The position numbers and the translations under genes are program-made. Below, in pieces: positions 48,368 through 57,155 of a stretch of 64,000 bases of DNA. The stretch comes from an uncultured Eubacteriales bacterium (GTDB lineage Bacteria > Bacillota > Clostridia > Lachnospirales > Lachnospiraceae), in contig ONHA01000001.1 of assembly GCA_900317515.1 (NCBI GenBank), positions 123,283-187,282 on the forward strand, in the 5' to 3' direction. The notes beneath the pieces were generated by a model. That model worked only from the letters and a program-made list of their open reading frames with translations, searched no databases and was not told the DNA's origin. How positions within the stretch are numbered: the stretch's first letter is position 1; the number at the start of each line of letters is the position of its first letter.

Positions 48368-49537
48368 TCATATATTCTGATCTGCTGTTTCCTCACCGTG
48401 CGCAAGCTCATTCGCGATTTCCATAAGCTCTCTCTCTGCCTCGATCTCATTCGGATAGGGGTAGGATTTCGAACTCTTTTCGAACTGTTTTGCAAGATCA
48501 AGGGCTTTGGCTTCATTTTTCTCGGCCAGAAGCGCGTAGACGTATTCCGTGCGGAGAACGGACGGGTTGTCCTTCATGCTCTTCATAAGCTTTTGCTGTC
48601 CGTCCGTGCGCATCCCCTCAAGAACCTCGGGACGGTTCTCCGTGATCAGTTCAACGTACATCCTGTCGCAGACGAGCATCATGCGGTAAAGATCAATGAG
48701 CCCGCTTTCGGGTGACAGAAGCCGCGCCATCAGCGCATCGGCCTCCGAAAACCGGTGCTGATCCATCAGCCGGTTGCAGGCAAAAACCGCGGATGCGGCA
48801 GAGATCCCGTTCTTCAGGAATTCATCGGAGGGGACAATAAACCACGCATCCGGCATATCCTTGAGACGGACTCCCTTTGAGACCATCTCGTTTATTTTAA
48901 GCTGCACCCAGAAGGCCCGGACCGCCTCCTTGCTTTCCGCCATGTCAAATGCATTTCTCCCGTCATTGTTCACCGGACCAATCTTGACAGGCAGTCCATT
49001 GATCAGCGCGTATGCAAAACCGATCACCACAAGAAATGCGCAGAAAGTCCATCCCGCCGAAGACTTAGGCAGAAAGAAGCACAAGATGAGGCCAATGAGA
49101 GCGGCCAGGATATTCATGATCGCGCCGCCGAAATTGTAGAGCATAAACGGCATCGTGCCATTAACAAGGTCCGGCGGACACATAAGACACTGTCCTCCAG
49201 TGCCCGCGATGCTTAGTTTTCTTAAGCGTAATCTTCCGCTTTCCTTCACCAGCACCAGATTGAAAATGCGAAACGAGCTGAACCTGTACCCGGTCAGGAG
49301 CCCGAAAATCAGGTGCCCGGCTTCGTGGATGATGATCTGCAGCACAAGAGCCGCATACATCCCCGCAATGAGGAGCACAACGGAGAGTATCTGCCCGATG
49401 AAAGGCATGCCTGCCTCCTCCGCATGGTCCCAGTACTCCATGATCAGGACGCCGCATGCGGCCCCGATCAGCAAATACACGAGGACGCCGAGCCATCTGT
49501 AATTTCTCTTTTTACTGTTTGATGAATTTGTGTCCAT
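48368..49537 (-). CDS. Membrane zinc metallopeptidase, M50/site-2-protease-like
   Basis: A 389-residue protein with several membrane helices in the first 230 residues and a soluble helical C-terminal part of about 160. IIHEAGHLIFGLLTGYRF at about residues 70-87 has the HExxH zinc motif inside a membrane helix, as in the M50 family. The second metal motif is not clear. M50 enzymes cut membrane-bound proteins; this one has no PDZ domain that I can see. The helical tail could be TPR-like. No obvious substrate such as an anti-sigma factor is next to it, although the downstream MATE fusion carries an anti-sigma-like domain. Confidence 0.75.
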   Translation of the reverse strand: MDTNSSNSKKRNYRWLGVLVYLLIGAACGVLIMEYWDHAEEAGMPFIGQILSVVLLIAGMYAALVLQIIIHEAGHLIFGLLTGYRFSSFRIFNLVLVKESGRLRLRKLSIAGTGGQCLMCPPDLVNGTMPFMLYNFGGAIMNILAALIGLILCFFLPKSSAGWTFCAFLVVIGFAYALINGLPVKIGPVNNDGRNAFDMAESKEAVRAFWVQLKINEMVSKGVRLKDMPDAWFIVPSDEFLKNGISAASAVFACNRLMDQHRFSEADALMARLLSPESGLIDLYRMMLVCDRMYVELITENRPEVLEGMRTDGQQKLMKSMKDNPSVLRTEYVYALLAEKNEAKALDLAKQFEKSSKSYPYPNEIEAERELMEIANELAHGEETADQNI

Positions 49538-49558
49538 TTTTATCTCTCCAGATTACCT

Positions 49559-51331
49559 TCAGATTCTTATGATCGTCGTATTCATCCCGTACGTCCGGTA
49601 ATAACTCACATTCTTTGAGGCGTTCACCAGTATTCGGATGCCGTTTCCCGTTTCCGAACCGCCCGCCTCCATGCGCTCCGCAAAGCGCTTCAAATTAAAC
49701 GCCGGACCGCTGTCCCTCGCGCGTATAATCACGTCGCCCCTGTCGAGGACCACGCGGATATCCGCCGTCCTGATCGTCTGCCGGGGGCTGATCCCGTGCT
49801 CAATCACATTGGTTGTCAGTTCTTCCACACAAAGCCCGGCGAGGAAAATCTGCCTTTCAGCCAACTTGTGCCCGCGGCAAAACATCATGACCTGTTCGCT
49901 TGCCAACGCACAGTCTTCTCTCGTCCTGATCGGATAATCAATTACATCGCCGGGACCTGCACGAAAACTTTCATCAACTTCCAGATAGTCGGATGCGGGC
50001 GGGTATATTTTTCCGGTTCGCCTGACGTGCATCGCCCAGATGACGGCCAGCACCGCGATCTGGGACACCGGATATGCCAGAAACACCCCCCGAACGCCAA
50101 ACGGAATGACAAGCAGGCAGGCTGAAGCCGCGAGGGCGATCAGATTTGAGCCGGTTCCGAGATGTTGTGCTTCTTTAATTTTCCGAATTGCCTGAAGATA
50201 GCTGATTCTCGCTTGGATCAGGAAGGAGAACGGCACCGTACAGACGATGCAGAAAAATGCAAACACAAGAAGCTCCGCCGCAGCCTCGCTCTCTGTGAGA
50301 ATCACTGATAGAGGGATCGCACTGAACCCCAGCGCCGTGAGAACCAAAGCGGACAGCAGCAAGTCATAACGGTGTGCCAGCGCACCGATTGCTGCGAGAT
50401 CATCTCCGTTTTTCTCCCCGCAGGAGATCCCGGTCATGACGCCGACGGCCCCTGCGATTCCCTGCGCCAACACCAGAATAAAGTAATTCACGGTCGTATG
50501 TATGGACAGAACGCAGGCGCCGACCACACCGCCCGTAACGGAAACAACACTGATAAAAAGGACGGAACAGACCGCATCTGCCAAAGAGAGCGCTGCTTTC
50601 GGCGCCGACGCCGTGAAAATCTCTCCAAGCTCACCCGGGCGAATCCTGTCGAATCGAAGCCGGATGATACCTTTTCGTCTCACAAAATGCAGCATCGTCA
50701 CCAGAAAATAAACCGCAGCCGATGCGGAAGATGCGAGACCGATTCCGAAAAGCCCCCACCCAAAGCGCACGCTCATAAGATCGAGAAGGATATCCGTTAC
50801 GCAGCCGGCCGCGGAGGCGATGGTCACAAGTCTGCCACCGTTATCCAGTATCACAACGGGCGTCATGATGCAGAAGAGGACATACGGTATGATTTCAAAT
50901 GAAAGGCCGTACAGATACCGGGCGGCATACGGTCCGAGCTCCGCTGTCTTTCCTCTTGCGCCGAAGAGGAACACCATCTGCGGCACAAACAGGAAAGAAA
51001 GGACCGTCAACGCAGCAAGCACAATCGCAGAAAAATAAAATATTTGATTAAATTTGCGATTCATTCGTTCGATCTGACCGGCGCCAAGCTCTTTCGCGCA
51101 TATTGTCTGCACGCCTGCGGCGAGTCCGGCGGCGGGCATTTCCAGCAGATAGAAGAACGGTCCGGCGAGGGCGACGGCAGCAATCTCGGTCTCGCCGTAG
51201 AAGGCACAGACGATCACCTTGTCAATCAGTACCGCGAGCGTCTGGGTGAAAGCCGCTGCAAAGGCTGTCGCGAAGGCCAGAAGGAACATTCGTTTTTGGA
51301 TTTTGCTGATGTATATGCGGTGTCCGTTCAC
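49559..51331 (-). CDS. MATE efflux transporter fused to an RsbW-like ATPase domain
   Basis: A 590-residue two-part protein. Residues 1 to about 455 have the twelve membrane helices of a MATE/MOP exporter (GGVVGACVLSIHTTVNYF and LAQGIAGAVGVMTGISCGEK). Residues about 470-590 form a GHKL ATPase domain like RsbW/SpoIIAB: the N-box EELTTNVIEHG at 503, RARDSGPAFNL as G1, and GNGIRILVNAS as G2. The reading frame is continuous. MATE proteins export drugs or metabolites by ion exchange; RsbW-like domains bind ATP and partner proteins. The fusion implies that transport and a signalling switch are linked. The start is a GTG at 51331 with a GGGAG upstream. Confidence 0.85.
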   Translation of the reverse strand: MNGHRIYISKIQKRMFLLAFATAFAAAFTQTLAVLIDKVIVCAFYGETEIAAVALAGPFFYLLEMPAAGLAAGVQTICAKELGAGQIERMNRKFNQIFYFSAIVLAALTVLSFLFVPQMVFLFGARGKTAELGPYAARYLYGLSFEIIPYVLFCIMTPVVILDNGGRLVTIASAAGCVTDILLDLMSVRFGWGLFGIGLASSASAAVYFLVTMLHFVRRKGIIRLRFDRIRPGELGEIFTASAPKAALSLADAVCSVLFISVVSVTGGVVGACVLSIHTTVNYFILVLAQGIAGAVGVMTGISCGEKNGDDLAAIGALAHRYDLLLSALVLTALGFSAIPLSVILTESEAAAELLVFAFFCIVCTVPFSFLIQARISYLQAIRKIKEAQHLGTGSNLIALAASACLLVIPFGVRGVFLAYPVSQIAVLAVIWAMHVRRTGKIYPPASDYLEVDESFRAGPGDVIDYPIRTREDCALASEQVMMFCRGHKLAERQIFLAGLCVEELTTNVIEHGISPRQTIRTADIRVVLDRGDVIIRARDSGPAFNLKRFAERMEAGGSETGNGIRILVNASKNVSYYRTYGMNTTIIRI

Positions 51332-51389
51332 TGTTTTCTCCCTAAAACGTCGATTATCACGGCAAAAAGAAAAATCCGTTCCGGCACCC

Positions 51390-51707
51390 TCAGTGTCTGA
51401 TATAAAGCGTGCCGTCCATGATCCTCCTGGCGGTACGCTGAACGGCCACGCCCGGCACCTGTGCCTTGTTCATATCCGGTCCGTCTTTCACCACGGTCGG
51501 CACCATGGTCATGACGCCGCTCGGGTGGCCGATCCGAACCGTGGGCGTATCACCCGCCCCGGCTCCCAGCGTTTTCTGTATGATGGAGCCGTCCAGCTTT
51601 GCCGCGACGGAAATCGCGCCGGCCGCTGTCAGCGGGCAGGCGTCCCTTTTCAGTCGTTCCCCTCCCAGTCGCATGGTATTACATTTTAGTTTCGCGTTAC
51701 CATGCAT
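51390..51707 (-). pseudogene. C-terminal remnant of a PrpF-family isomerase
   Basis: A 105-codon open stretch with CPLTAAGAISVAAK, TVRIGHPSGVMTMVP and VQRTARRIMDGTLYIRH. These match the end of PrpF/methylaconitate isomerase-like proteins, which are near 390 residues, so at least 250 N-terminal residues are lost. The first ~13 codons lie in palindromic repeat DNA and look unrelated. I see no ribosome binding site. Its loss boundary coincides with the repeat array at 51670-52005. Confidence 0.6.
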
Positions 51708-52005
51708 TATTCATGGCATGAGGAAATTAAAACCGCACGCCATGAAAAAAACTTGCTTTTCAAAGTCCCGAAAGGTGAAAAGTTCATGTCCTGTCGTTTT
51801 TGAAGCCACACGCCATGAAAATATCTTGATTGACACGGCCTGAACCCATGCTGATTTCATGGTTTAAGACCCCATAAGCCTCACACCTTGAAAAATCCTG
51901 TTCCTCCACCGAAACCGGCGGCAAAACCTTCATGTTTTAAGGATACTTAAGCCTTATACCATGAAGATTTCATGGTATAAGCTGCACGAAGCCTCATCCC
52001 ATGAA
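51670..52005. repeat. Array of six 37-base palindrome-ended units with 3 or 36-base spacers
   Basis: Units begin at 51670, 51710, 51783, 51856, 51929 and 51969; each is exactly 37 bases. They are separated by 3, 36, 36, 36 and 3 bases. Five of the six have ends TTCATG and (C/T)(A/T)TGAA; the first has CGCATG and CATGCA. On the minus strand units read TTCATGGYRTGNGGCTT, then a variable middle, then ACCATGAA. Middles and spacers differ in sequence. The fifth and sixth units join in a perfect 13-base inverted repeat (51953-51965 with 51969-51981). The stretch lies between the PrpF remnant and the end of the ROCO gene and has no other gene. Confidence 0.75.
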
Positions 52006-52013
52006 CAGTAAGC

Positions 52014-55000
52014 TCACTCTCCCATCCGCACAACAAAATGATACACCGTCATCAGCGTTGCACCGCACGCATAATTGACTTCGAGGCACCGGATATACTG
52101 CCCGAGGCCGGTCCTCAACTCCCTGCTGCCGGTCACCGGATACGGTGACCCCGAGCCTGACCTTACATGTTCGTAGTAGCAATCGGCCTTCTCCGCAAAT
52201 GCCTCCTTGCCCCATTTCACATACGATACAAGGTAGAGGTATGGGAGCCCATGCGGATTATAGTGGTTAAGAAGCTTTGTAAGATGCCTGTCAAGATATT
52301 CCTTATCATTCTCCCCGAAACTGTCCATCCGCAGCGCTTCATAAATTGCAAGATCTTCCCCCGTCTTCCTGTCGCGGAACAGGATGTCAAGTTCACCGCT
52401 CTCATTCCGGTTCAGACTCCATCCGGCTCTCGTCTCATCCTTGCAGGTATACTCCGCCATTTCCATCATGTCACGGACACGGCCGTTATAATTGTTCTCC
52501 TTGAGATAGTCTTTATTGCCCTGAAGCTTTTCGAGCGCAATGGACAATTTTTGGCGCAGCAGCTCCTGCTTTTTTGCCTCGGGACTTACCGTGTAGGCGG
52601 CCAAAATGTCCCTGACACGGACTTTTCCTTTCCGCAGTTTTGAGAATACTTCATCTATTCCGTTTTCAAGGCTCCCTTCCAGCTCCTCCCGTTCAAATGC
52701 CTGTTCTTTCCCTTGCCACTTATAGTAGACGAACTCCACTGCATCAAGCCCCATATCACGGTTGATCGCGGCAACGGTCTCGCTCAGCATTTTGCTGTAT
52801 GCGGCTCCGGGGTAGAGGTCTTCATTTTTCCCTTTTACATGGATCTCAAGTTTATTCTGCCGGATGTATACCAGTGCCTGCCAGCCGCACGCTGCCTTAT
52901 CAAACACCGCGCCGGTTCGCCAGACCTGCTCCATCCTGATATCCTCGCCGAAACGCACCACGAGACGGTGGATAACATTGACCGGCAGATAATCATACTC
53001 AAAGCTTGTGTGCAGGGTATCACCACTCTTAAGAAAGTCCTTCACGAAGTCCCTCTCATCCGGGTCACAGAGCATCAGCATGAAGAAACGACCTTCATCG
53101 ATACGGTAAAGCAGGCCAAAGTTCTGAATAACGTCCAGTATATAGCGCACATGTGCCGGCTCGTAGCCGATGTCCTTCCTGACTCTTTTGACTGCTTCTT
53201 CCCCTTTTACATCTTCCCTAAAGAGATTGAGGCAGTCGTCCTCCGTCAGGATCCCGTTTTTGGCGTATCTGCGCCCGTTAAATACAAGAATATAGATTGC
53301 GTTCGTGAGCCACTCGGGCTTCAAAACCATGTAGTCGCTTTGAAATGCATTTTTCCGGCTGCAGAAGCACACGCCCGTATCCTGAAACAGTGAGATGATA
53401 CTGTCGAAAATATCTTTCCCGAGCTCAATCCCCTGCCCTGCGCATTTTTTCCTGAACGTCTCCGCCTGAATGAAATTCTCCGCCATCCCCTGGATCTCGT
53501 CCATGAGGTGTTTCCACTGGTTGGGAAATGAAACCCGCACCGATGCCATCCGGTCAATCTCGCGTTTGATGCTCTCCCTTACCTGTGCGTTAAAGTCCTC
53601 CGGCGAATCATTCAGGGCTGAAATCTTCAGAATATTTTCGGAGAGCGCAGGATAAAAGTCTCTAAGTCCGGTTTCATTCAGCGCCGCGTTACGATTCTGG
53701 TCCATCTGATTTATGATGATAAGAGCCGGCGCATCCTTGGCGAAGCTGCGGATGTTGTTGAGCCAGTACCAGGCCTGGCCGTCCTGCTTGTTGTCCCGGG
53801 CGTTGAGGAAAACCACATAAAGCGTCCGCTGCGTCAGGAACAGCCGGTGCATGGAGTGCAGGATCTCCTGTCCGCCGAAGTCCCAGAAATGGACAACGAT
53901 CTCATCCGCACCAATCCTGTACGTCTTGGTGTTGATGGAGATTCCCGGCGTGGAGTCCCCGTCAAAGTTCTCCGGTTTCTCCCCGTCAAGGAGCAATCGC
54001 TCGATCGTGAGGGATTTGCCGGCCTGGCCGTCACCCAGGAAGACCACCTTAACTTCATTGAGGGGCCTGCTGCCGTCTTTTTCTTTCTGCTCGCGATAAT
54101 ACTCACGTATTAGAGTACGGTCGTTTGAGAGGAAGATGCTAATGTCCTGGTTTTGTAATGTTGTGTGGTGGATATTAATACCCTCTTTTACGTACTCATC
54201 ACTAAAAGGTATATTTAAGTCAAGTAAAAATTCTGGAAGTTCCTTAAGTTCCAGATATTGTAAATCAAGATTTATAAGGTTCGTCAGGCCGCCTAGCGCA
54301 CTGATATCGCTCACCCGAGTCCTTCCTAAATCAAGATTTGTAAGGTTAGTCAGGCCACCCAGTGCGCTGATATCTTCCACCCTTGACGCTCTTAAATCAA
54401 GATTTGTAAGGTTTGTCAGGCCGCCTAGCGCACTGATATCGCTCACCCGAGTCCATCCTAAATCAAGATTTGTCAAGGAATTCAGGCCGCCTAGCGCACT
54501 GATATCGCTCACCCGAGTCCATCCTAAATCAAGATTTATCATCCCACTCAGCAAACTCATGCAGTTGGGAAGTTTACCTTCAATCATAATAAATCGATTC
54601 CATCGAACCGACTCCCAATGCCTTATCTTCTCTAAAATCTCCCGAGAAAAGATCTCTCCCTTATCAATGCGGCAAAGTACATCATAGAGGTCCTCATCCG
54701 TATCCAATCGTGCCTCTGATATAGGCAGAGCCTGCAAAAATCGATTCATTATCTCCGCAAATCTTCCCAGCCACGGAAGGACAATTTTCCTGTTCGCCTC
54801 ATACGGAAGGCGCTTCAATACTTCTTTGCTCTTCGCCGCCTCCGTAAGGCGCATAAGAAACCAGAGGTCCTCCGCCATCGTCTCACTATGCCAGGGGAGC
54901 TCAGTCAGATCAAAGCCGGCCGTCCCCGGAGCGTTGCTGTTCATTTCTTTCTGATTTTTTAAAAATGAAACCAGCTCCTCCTGATTTGGCGTCAGATCAA

Positions 55001-55112
55001 GAGTGTCGGCAGCACAGATCAGGAGATCCAGAAAACAGTCCGTTCCCTGGTTTGACATGACCAGCCGTTCATTTTTCGTCGATGATGAATTCACCCTTAT
55101 GATATTGCTCAT
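52014..55112 (-). CDS. LRR-Roc-COR (ROCO) GTPase with an unassigned C-terminal domain
   Basis: A 1032-residue multidomain protein. Residues 1-185 form a helical N-terminal part. Residues about 191-278 are four 22-residue leucine-rich repeats of the type LTNLDLGWTRVSDISALGGL. A Roc G domain follows: GDGQAGKS near 360, WDFGGQE near 412 and NQMD near 470. The COR dimerisation region covers about 500-830. The last 150 residues contain GELDILFRDRKTGEDLAIYE, with acidic residues that could be a degenerate nuclease-like fold, but I do not recognise it. ROCO proteins are GTP-dependent switches. Bacterial ones are mostly unexplained, and some relatives are suspected to act in defence. The start has GGGAGG upstream. 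Confidence 0.85.
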   Translation of the reverse strand: MSNIIRVNSSSTKNERLVMSNQGTDCFLDLLICAADTLDLTPNQEELVSFLKNQKEMNSNAPGTAGFDLTELPWHSETMAEDLWFLMRLTEAAKSKEVLKRLPYEANRKIVLPWLGRFAEIMNRFLQALPISEARLDTDEDLYDVLCRIDKGEIFSREILEKIRHWESVRWNRFIMIEGKLPNCMSLLSGMINLDLGWTRVSDISALGGLNSLTNLDLGWTRVSDISALGGLTNLTNLDLRASRVEDISALGGLTNLTNLDLGRTRVSDISALGGLTNLINLDLQYLELKELPEFLLDLNIPFSDEYVKEGINIHHTTLQNQDISIFLSNDRTLIREYYREQKEKDGSRPLNEVKVVFLGDGQAGKSLTIERLLLDGEKPENFDGDSTPGISINTKTYRIGADEIVVHFWDFGGQEILHSMHRLFLTQRTLYVVFLNARDNKQDGQAWYWLNNIRSFAKDAPALIIINQMDQNRNAALNETGLRDFYPALSENILKISALNDSPEDFNAQVRESIKREIDRMASVRVSFPNQWKHLMDEIQGMAENFIQAETFRKKCAGQGIELGKDIFDSIISLFQDTGVCFCSRKNAFQSDYMVLKPEWLTNAIYILVFNGRRYAKNGILTEDDCLNLFREDVKGEEAVKRVRKDIGYEPAHVRYILDVIQNFGLLYRIDEGRFFMLMLCDPDERDFVKDFLKSGDTLHTSFEYDYLPVNVIHRLVVRFGEDIRMEQVWRTGAVFDKAACGWQALVYIRQNKLEIHVKGKNEDLYPGAAYSKMLSETVAAINRDMGLDAVEFVYYKWQGKEQAFEREELEGSLENGIDEVFSKLRKGKVRVRDILAAYTVSPEAKKQELLRQKLSIALEKLQGNKDYLKENNYNGRVRDMMEMAEYTCKDETRAGWSLNRNESGELDILFRDRKTGEDLAIYEALRMDSFGENDKEYLDRHLTKLLNHYNPHGLPYLYLVSYVKWGKEAFAEKADCYYEHVRSGSGSPYPVTGSRELRTGLGQYIRCLEVNYACGATLMTVYHFVVRMGE
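54276..54539 (-). repeat. Four tandem 66-base repeats encoding the LRR units
   Basis: Copies at 54276-54341, 54342-54407, 54408-54473 and 54474-54539. Copies one, three and four are nearly identical at the DNA level; copy two is more diverged (RASRVEDI). The units are in frame, so slippage would change LRR number without a frameshift. Confidence 0.88.
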
Positions 55113-55170
55113 TGGAACCTCCCTGATTCGGCATACAAGTTATCGCAGTGGGAATATCCTGACAGGAGCC

Positions 55171-55671
55171 TTAGAACTCTCCCCCGTCCAAATAGAACTT
55201 CAGGAACCGCTCCGCAAGCGACCCGTTCTTAATGTTGACCCTCGCCTCCTCGGGCGTGAGCCAGTCGTAGGAGTTGATCTCCCGGTTCGGTGTCGGCTCG
55301 TCGCCGGCCACCGTCGCGGTAAAGTTCAACATCAGCGTGTTGGAAGGCGCAAAATAGTGACTGTGGTTGAATTTCAGAGAAGTGACATGAAGGCCCATCT
55401 CCTCCCACACTTCCCGGACCGCGGCGTCCTCCGCGTCCTCCCCCTTGTTGACGTAGCCCGCCACGAGGATGTAGAAGGGCCGGCCGTACTGCTTGATCAG
55501 GATGATCTTGGAGTGGTCTTCATTTGTCACGATCATGCTGACCGCGGTGTTGAAGACGGGAAATCGAAAATCATTGCAGGAGGGGCAGAACGGGACATTC
55601 CCTTCGCCCTCCAGGTACTTCTCAGTGAGCTTTGTGCCGCAGGCCATGCAGTATTTCATTTCAATTGCCAT
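55171..55671 (-). CDS. Nudix hydrolase with N-terminal zinc ribbon
   Basis: A 166-residue protein. Residues 8-32 have CMACG and CPSC, a zinc ribbon. The Nudix box GYVNKGEDAEDAAVREVWEEMGL fits GX5EX7REUXEEXGU (about 73-95). The layout is like NADH pyrophosphatase NudC, but the NudC downstream substrate motif is not seen, so the substrate is unknown. It starts 500 bases upstream of, and on the same strand as, the ROCO gene, with a 58-base spacer. Confidence 0.85.
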   Translation of the reverse strand: MAIEMKYCMACGTKLTEKYLEGEGNVPFCPSCNDFRFPVFNTAVSMIVTNEDHSKIILIKQYGRPFYILVAGYVNKGEDAEDAAVREVWEEMGLHVTSLKFNHSHYFAPSNTLMLNFTATVAGDEPTPNREINSYDWLTPEEARVNIKNGSLAERFLKFYLDGGEF

Positions 55672-55686
55672 GATGTTTTCTCCTGT

Positions 55687-55890
55687 TTAATCCCGAAGAT
55701 ACGCATTAAGATCAATCTGTGTCCACCCCTCGCCTCCGATGACCCGAAGCGAGAGCATCCCCGTCTCCGGAGTCATCACCATCTGGAAAACGGTCAGCTC
55801 GTTCATCGCGCCGCCGTCCTTAACCGAAGTCCCGATAATCTCCCGCATCGCACTGTCATTGATCTTCCCCTCCAATTGAGAGCGAAACTC
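55687..55890 (-). pseudogene. Short C-terminal fragment, resembles a C45-type amide hydrolase
   Basis: About 62-66 codons ending NELTVFQMVMTPETGMLSL and WTQIDLNAYL. The pattern of a final beta pair and short tail is like the end of carcinine hydrolase or acyltransferase proteins of the Ntn type. This is a weak, memory-based match. The frame closes upstream at the stop of the Imm33 gene, and there is no clear start besides a TTG. Confidence 0.4.
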
Positions 55891-55896
55891 CTGCGG

Positions 55897-56697
55897 TCAT
55901 TCGGCTCTCCGCTGTTTTTTCTCTATAAATACCTCTTTGCCCGGCGCATCCGTTTCGAACCGGTCCGATGCGGTGCGGACGATCGCCGTGCCGTACGGAG
56001 CACTGATGAATTCGCTCAGGGCCGGATCATACAGCAACGCAGAATTGACTGTCCAAAGTTCCAGATTGGACGGATCATTGACATACTCTTCCGTTTCATC
56101 CCCAACGGCAAAATACCAGCCGGAATCTCTCTCCTGATCCGGTTCATCCCGCATCCCGTAGCCTATCTTCCATCCGCCTTCACGAACTTTTTTAGATACA
56201 ATGACTGTCTTTGGCAGAAGTTTCTTCCGTTCTATCATCGGCTCGAACGCTTCCTTTTGGGAAATGAACCGCTCCACTATCTCCCCGTCCGGCTCATCAT
56301 CACTGTTTAAAGCGGTGATATCCGCGTCCCATATTCTGCGGTCATCCGCATTCTCCGTAAGAAGCACCGCCAGCTTCAGCAGTTCGTCCGGAGTTGCCTC
56401 CACCTGTCTTTCGAACAGGACAGGCTTCGCGTGCCCGTTGTCCCCGTATACATAGACCGAAAGAGCTCCGTCGGTGTAAAGCATTGCTTTGACGGCGCCG
56501 AGATTTTCCGCGTCATTATAGAAAATGAAAAAACACGGAAGGTGTTCGTTCACATACCAGTCGAACGCGGTGCCGTTTTTTCCGTTCATAAAATAAACTG
56601 CCCCGTTATTCTCCAGGTTGTCCGGCTTGATATCGGGCAGTGCTGCGTGCATGCACTCGAGCATGATATTTTGTGTCTCATAAAGTATCTTATTCAT
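55897..56697 (-). CDS. DUF2185 / Imm33-like protein
   Basis: A 266-residue protein. The C-terminal 110 residues have VSKKVREGGWKIGYGMRDEP, DSGWYFAVGDETEEYVNDPS and LWTVNSALLYDPAL, the hallmark of DUF2185, listed as immunity protein family Imm33. The first 150 residues are not recognised; they contain DWYVNEHLPCFFIFYND. Imm33 domains are linked to polymorphic toxin systems, yet no toxin gene is near. It could be an orphan immunity gene or a metabolic protein sharing the domain. Confidence 0.72.
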   Translation of the reverse strand: MNKILYETQNIMLECMHAALPDIKPDNLENNGAVYFMNGKNGTAFDWYVNEHLPCFFIFYNDAENLGAVKAMLYTDGALSVYVYGDNGHAKPVLFERQVEATPDELLKLAVLLTENADDRRIWDADITALNSDDEPDGEIVERFISQKEAFEPMIERKKLLPKTVIVSKKVREGGWKIGYGMRDEPDQERDSGWYFAVGDETEEYVNDPSNLELWTVNSALLYDPALSEFISAPYGTAIVRTASDRFETDAPGKEVFIEKKQRRAE

Positions 56698-56752
56698 TGC
56701 TTTCTTCCTTCATTTCTTTTGCGCCGTTGTGGGAACTGTCCCCGGATTGATG

Positions 56753-57109
56753 TCATCTGCTCAGCCGGTCCGCCCACTCTTCTTCCCTGAACCCGGTGAG
56801 CACGAAGTCATCACCGACCACGAGCGGGCGCTTCACCAGCATCCCGTCGGTGGCGAGGAGGGCCAGCTGTTCATCTTCGCTCATCTCCGGCAGCTTTTTT
56901 GCGAGCCCGAGCTCACGGTATGGGATGCCGCTCGTGTTGAAAAATCGCTTAAGAGACAGACCGCTCAGCTTGTAGTATCCTCTCAGGGTCTCCTCGTCGG
57001 GGTGGTCACTCTTGATATCGATCGTCGTGAACTCTATGTTGTGCTCCTCAAGCCACTTCAGGGCCTTTTTGCAGGTGCTGCATTTGCTGTAACAGTAGAC
57101 TTTAAGCAT
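56753..57109 (-). CDS. ArsC/Spx-family thioredoxin-fold protein
   Basis: A 118-residue protein starting LKVYCYSKCSTCKKALKWLE, with the redox CxxC-type cysteines at the first helix. LGLSLKRFFNTSG-like and DGMLVKRPLVVGDDFVLTGF segments follow, as in the YffB/Spx/ArsC group. It may be an arsenate reductase-like enzyme, but no ars operon is near and family members have other roles. The ATG at 57109 has AGGAGG nine bases upstream; a longer in-frame reading to 57328 runs into the neighbour and is not used. Confidence 0.85.
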   Translation of the reverse strand: MLKVYCYSKCSTCKKALKWLEEHNIEFTTIDIKSDHPDEETLRGYYKLSGLSLKRFFNTSGIPYRELGLAKKLPEMSEDEQLALLATDGMLVKRPLVVGDDFVLTGFREEEWADRLSR

Positions 57110-57155
57110 TTTCTTCCTCCTATTCAAACTAAAATTCTTATTGCCGGTCTCTTTC

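Noticed and set aside
51670-52005. CRISPR array
   Set aside because: Unit and spacer lengths fit, but repeats differ at many positions, two gaps are only 3 bases, and no cas gene is in the window. Reported as a repeat array of unknown type.
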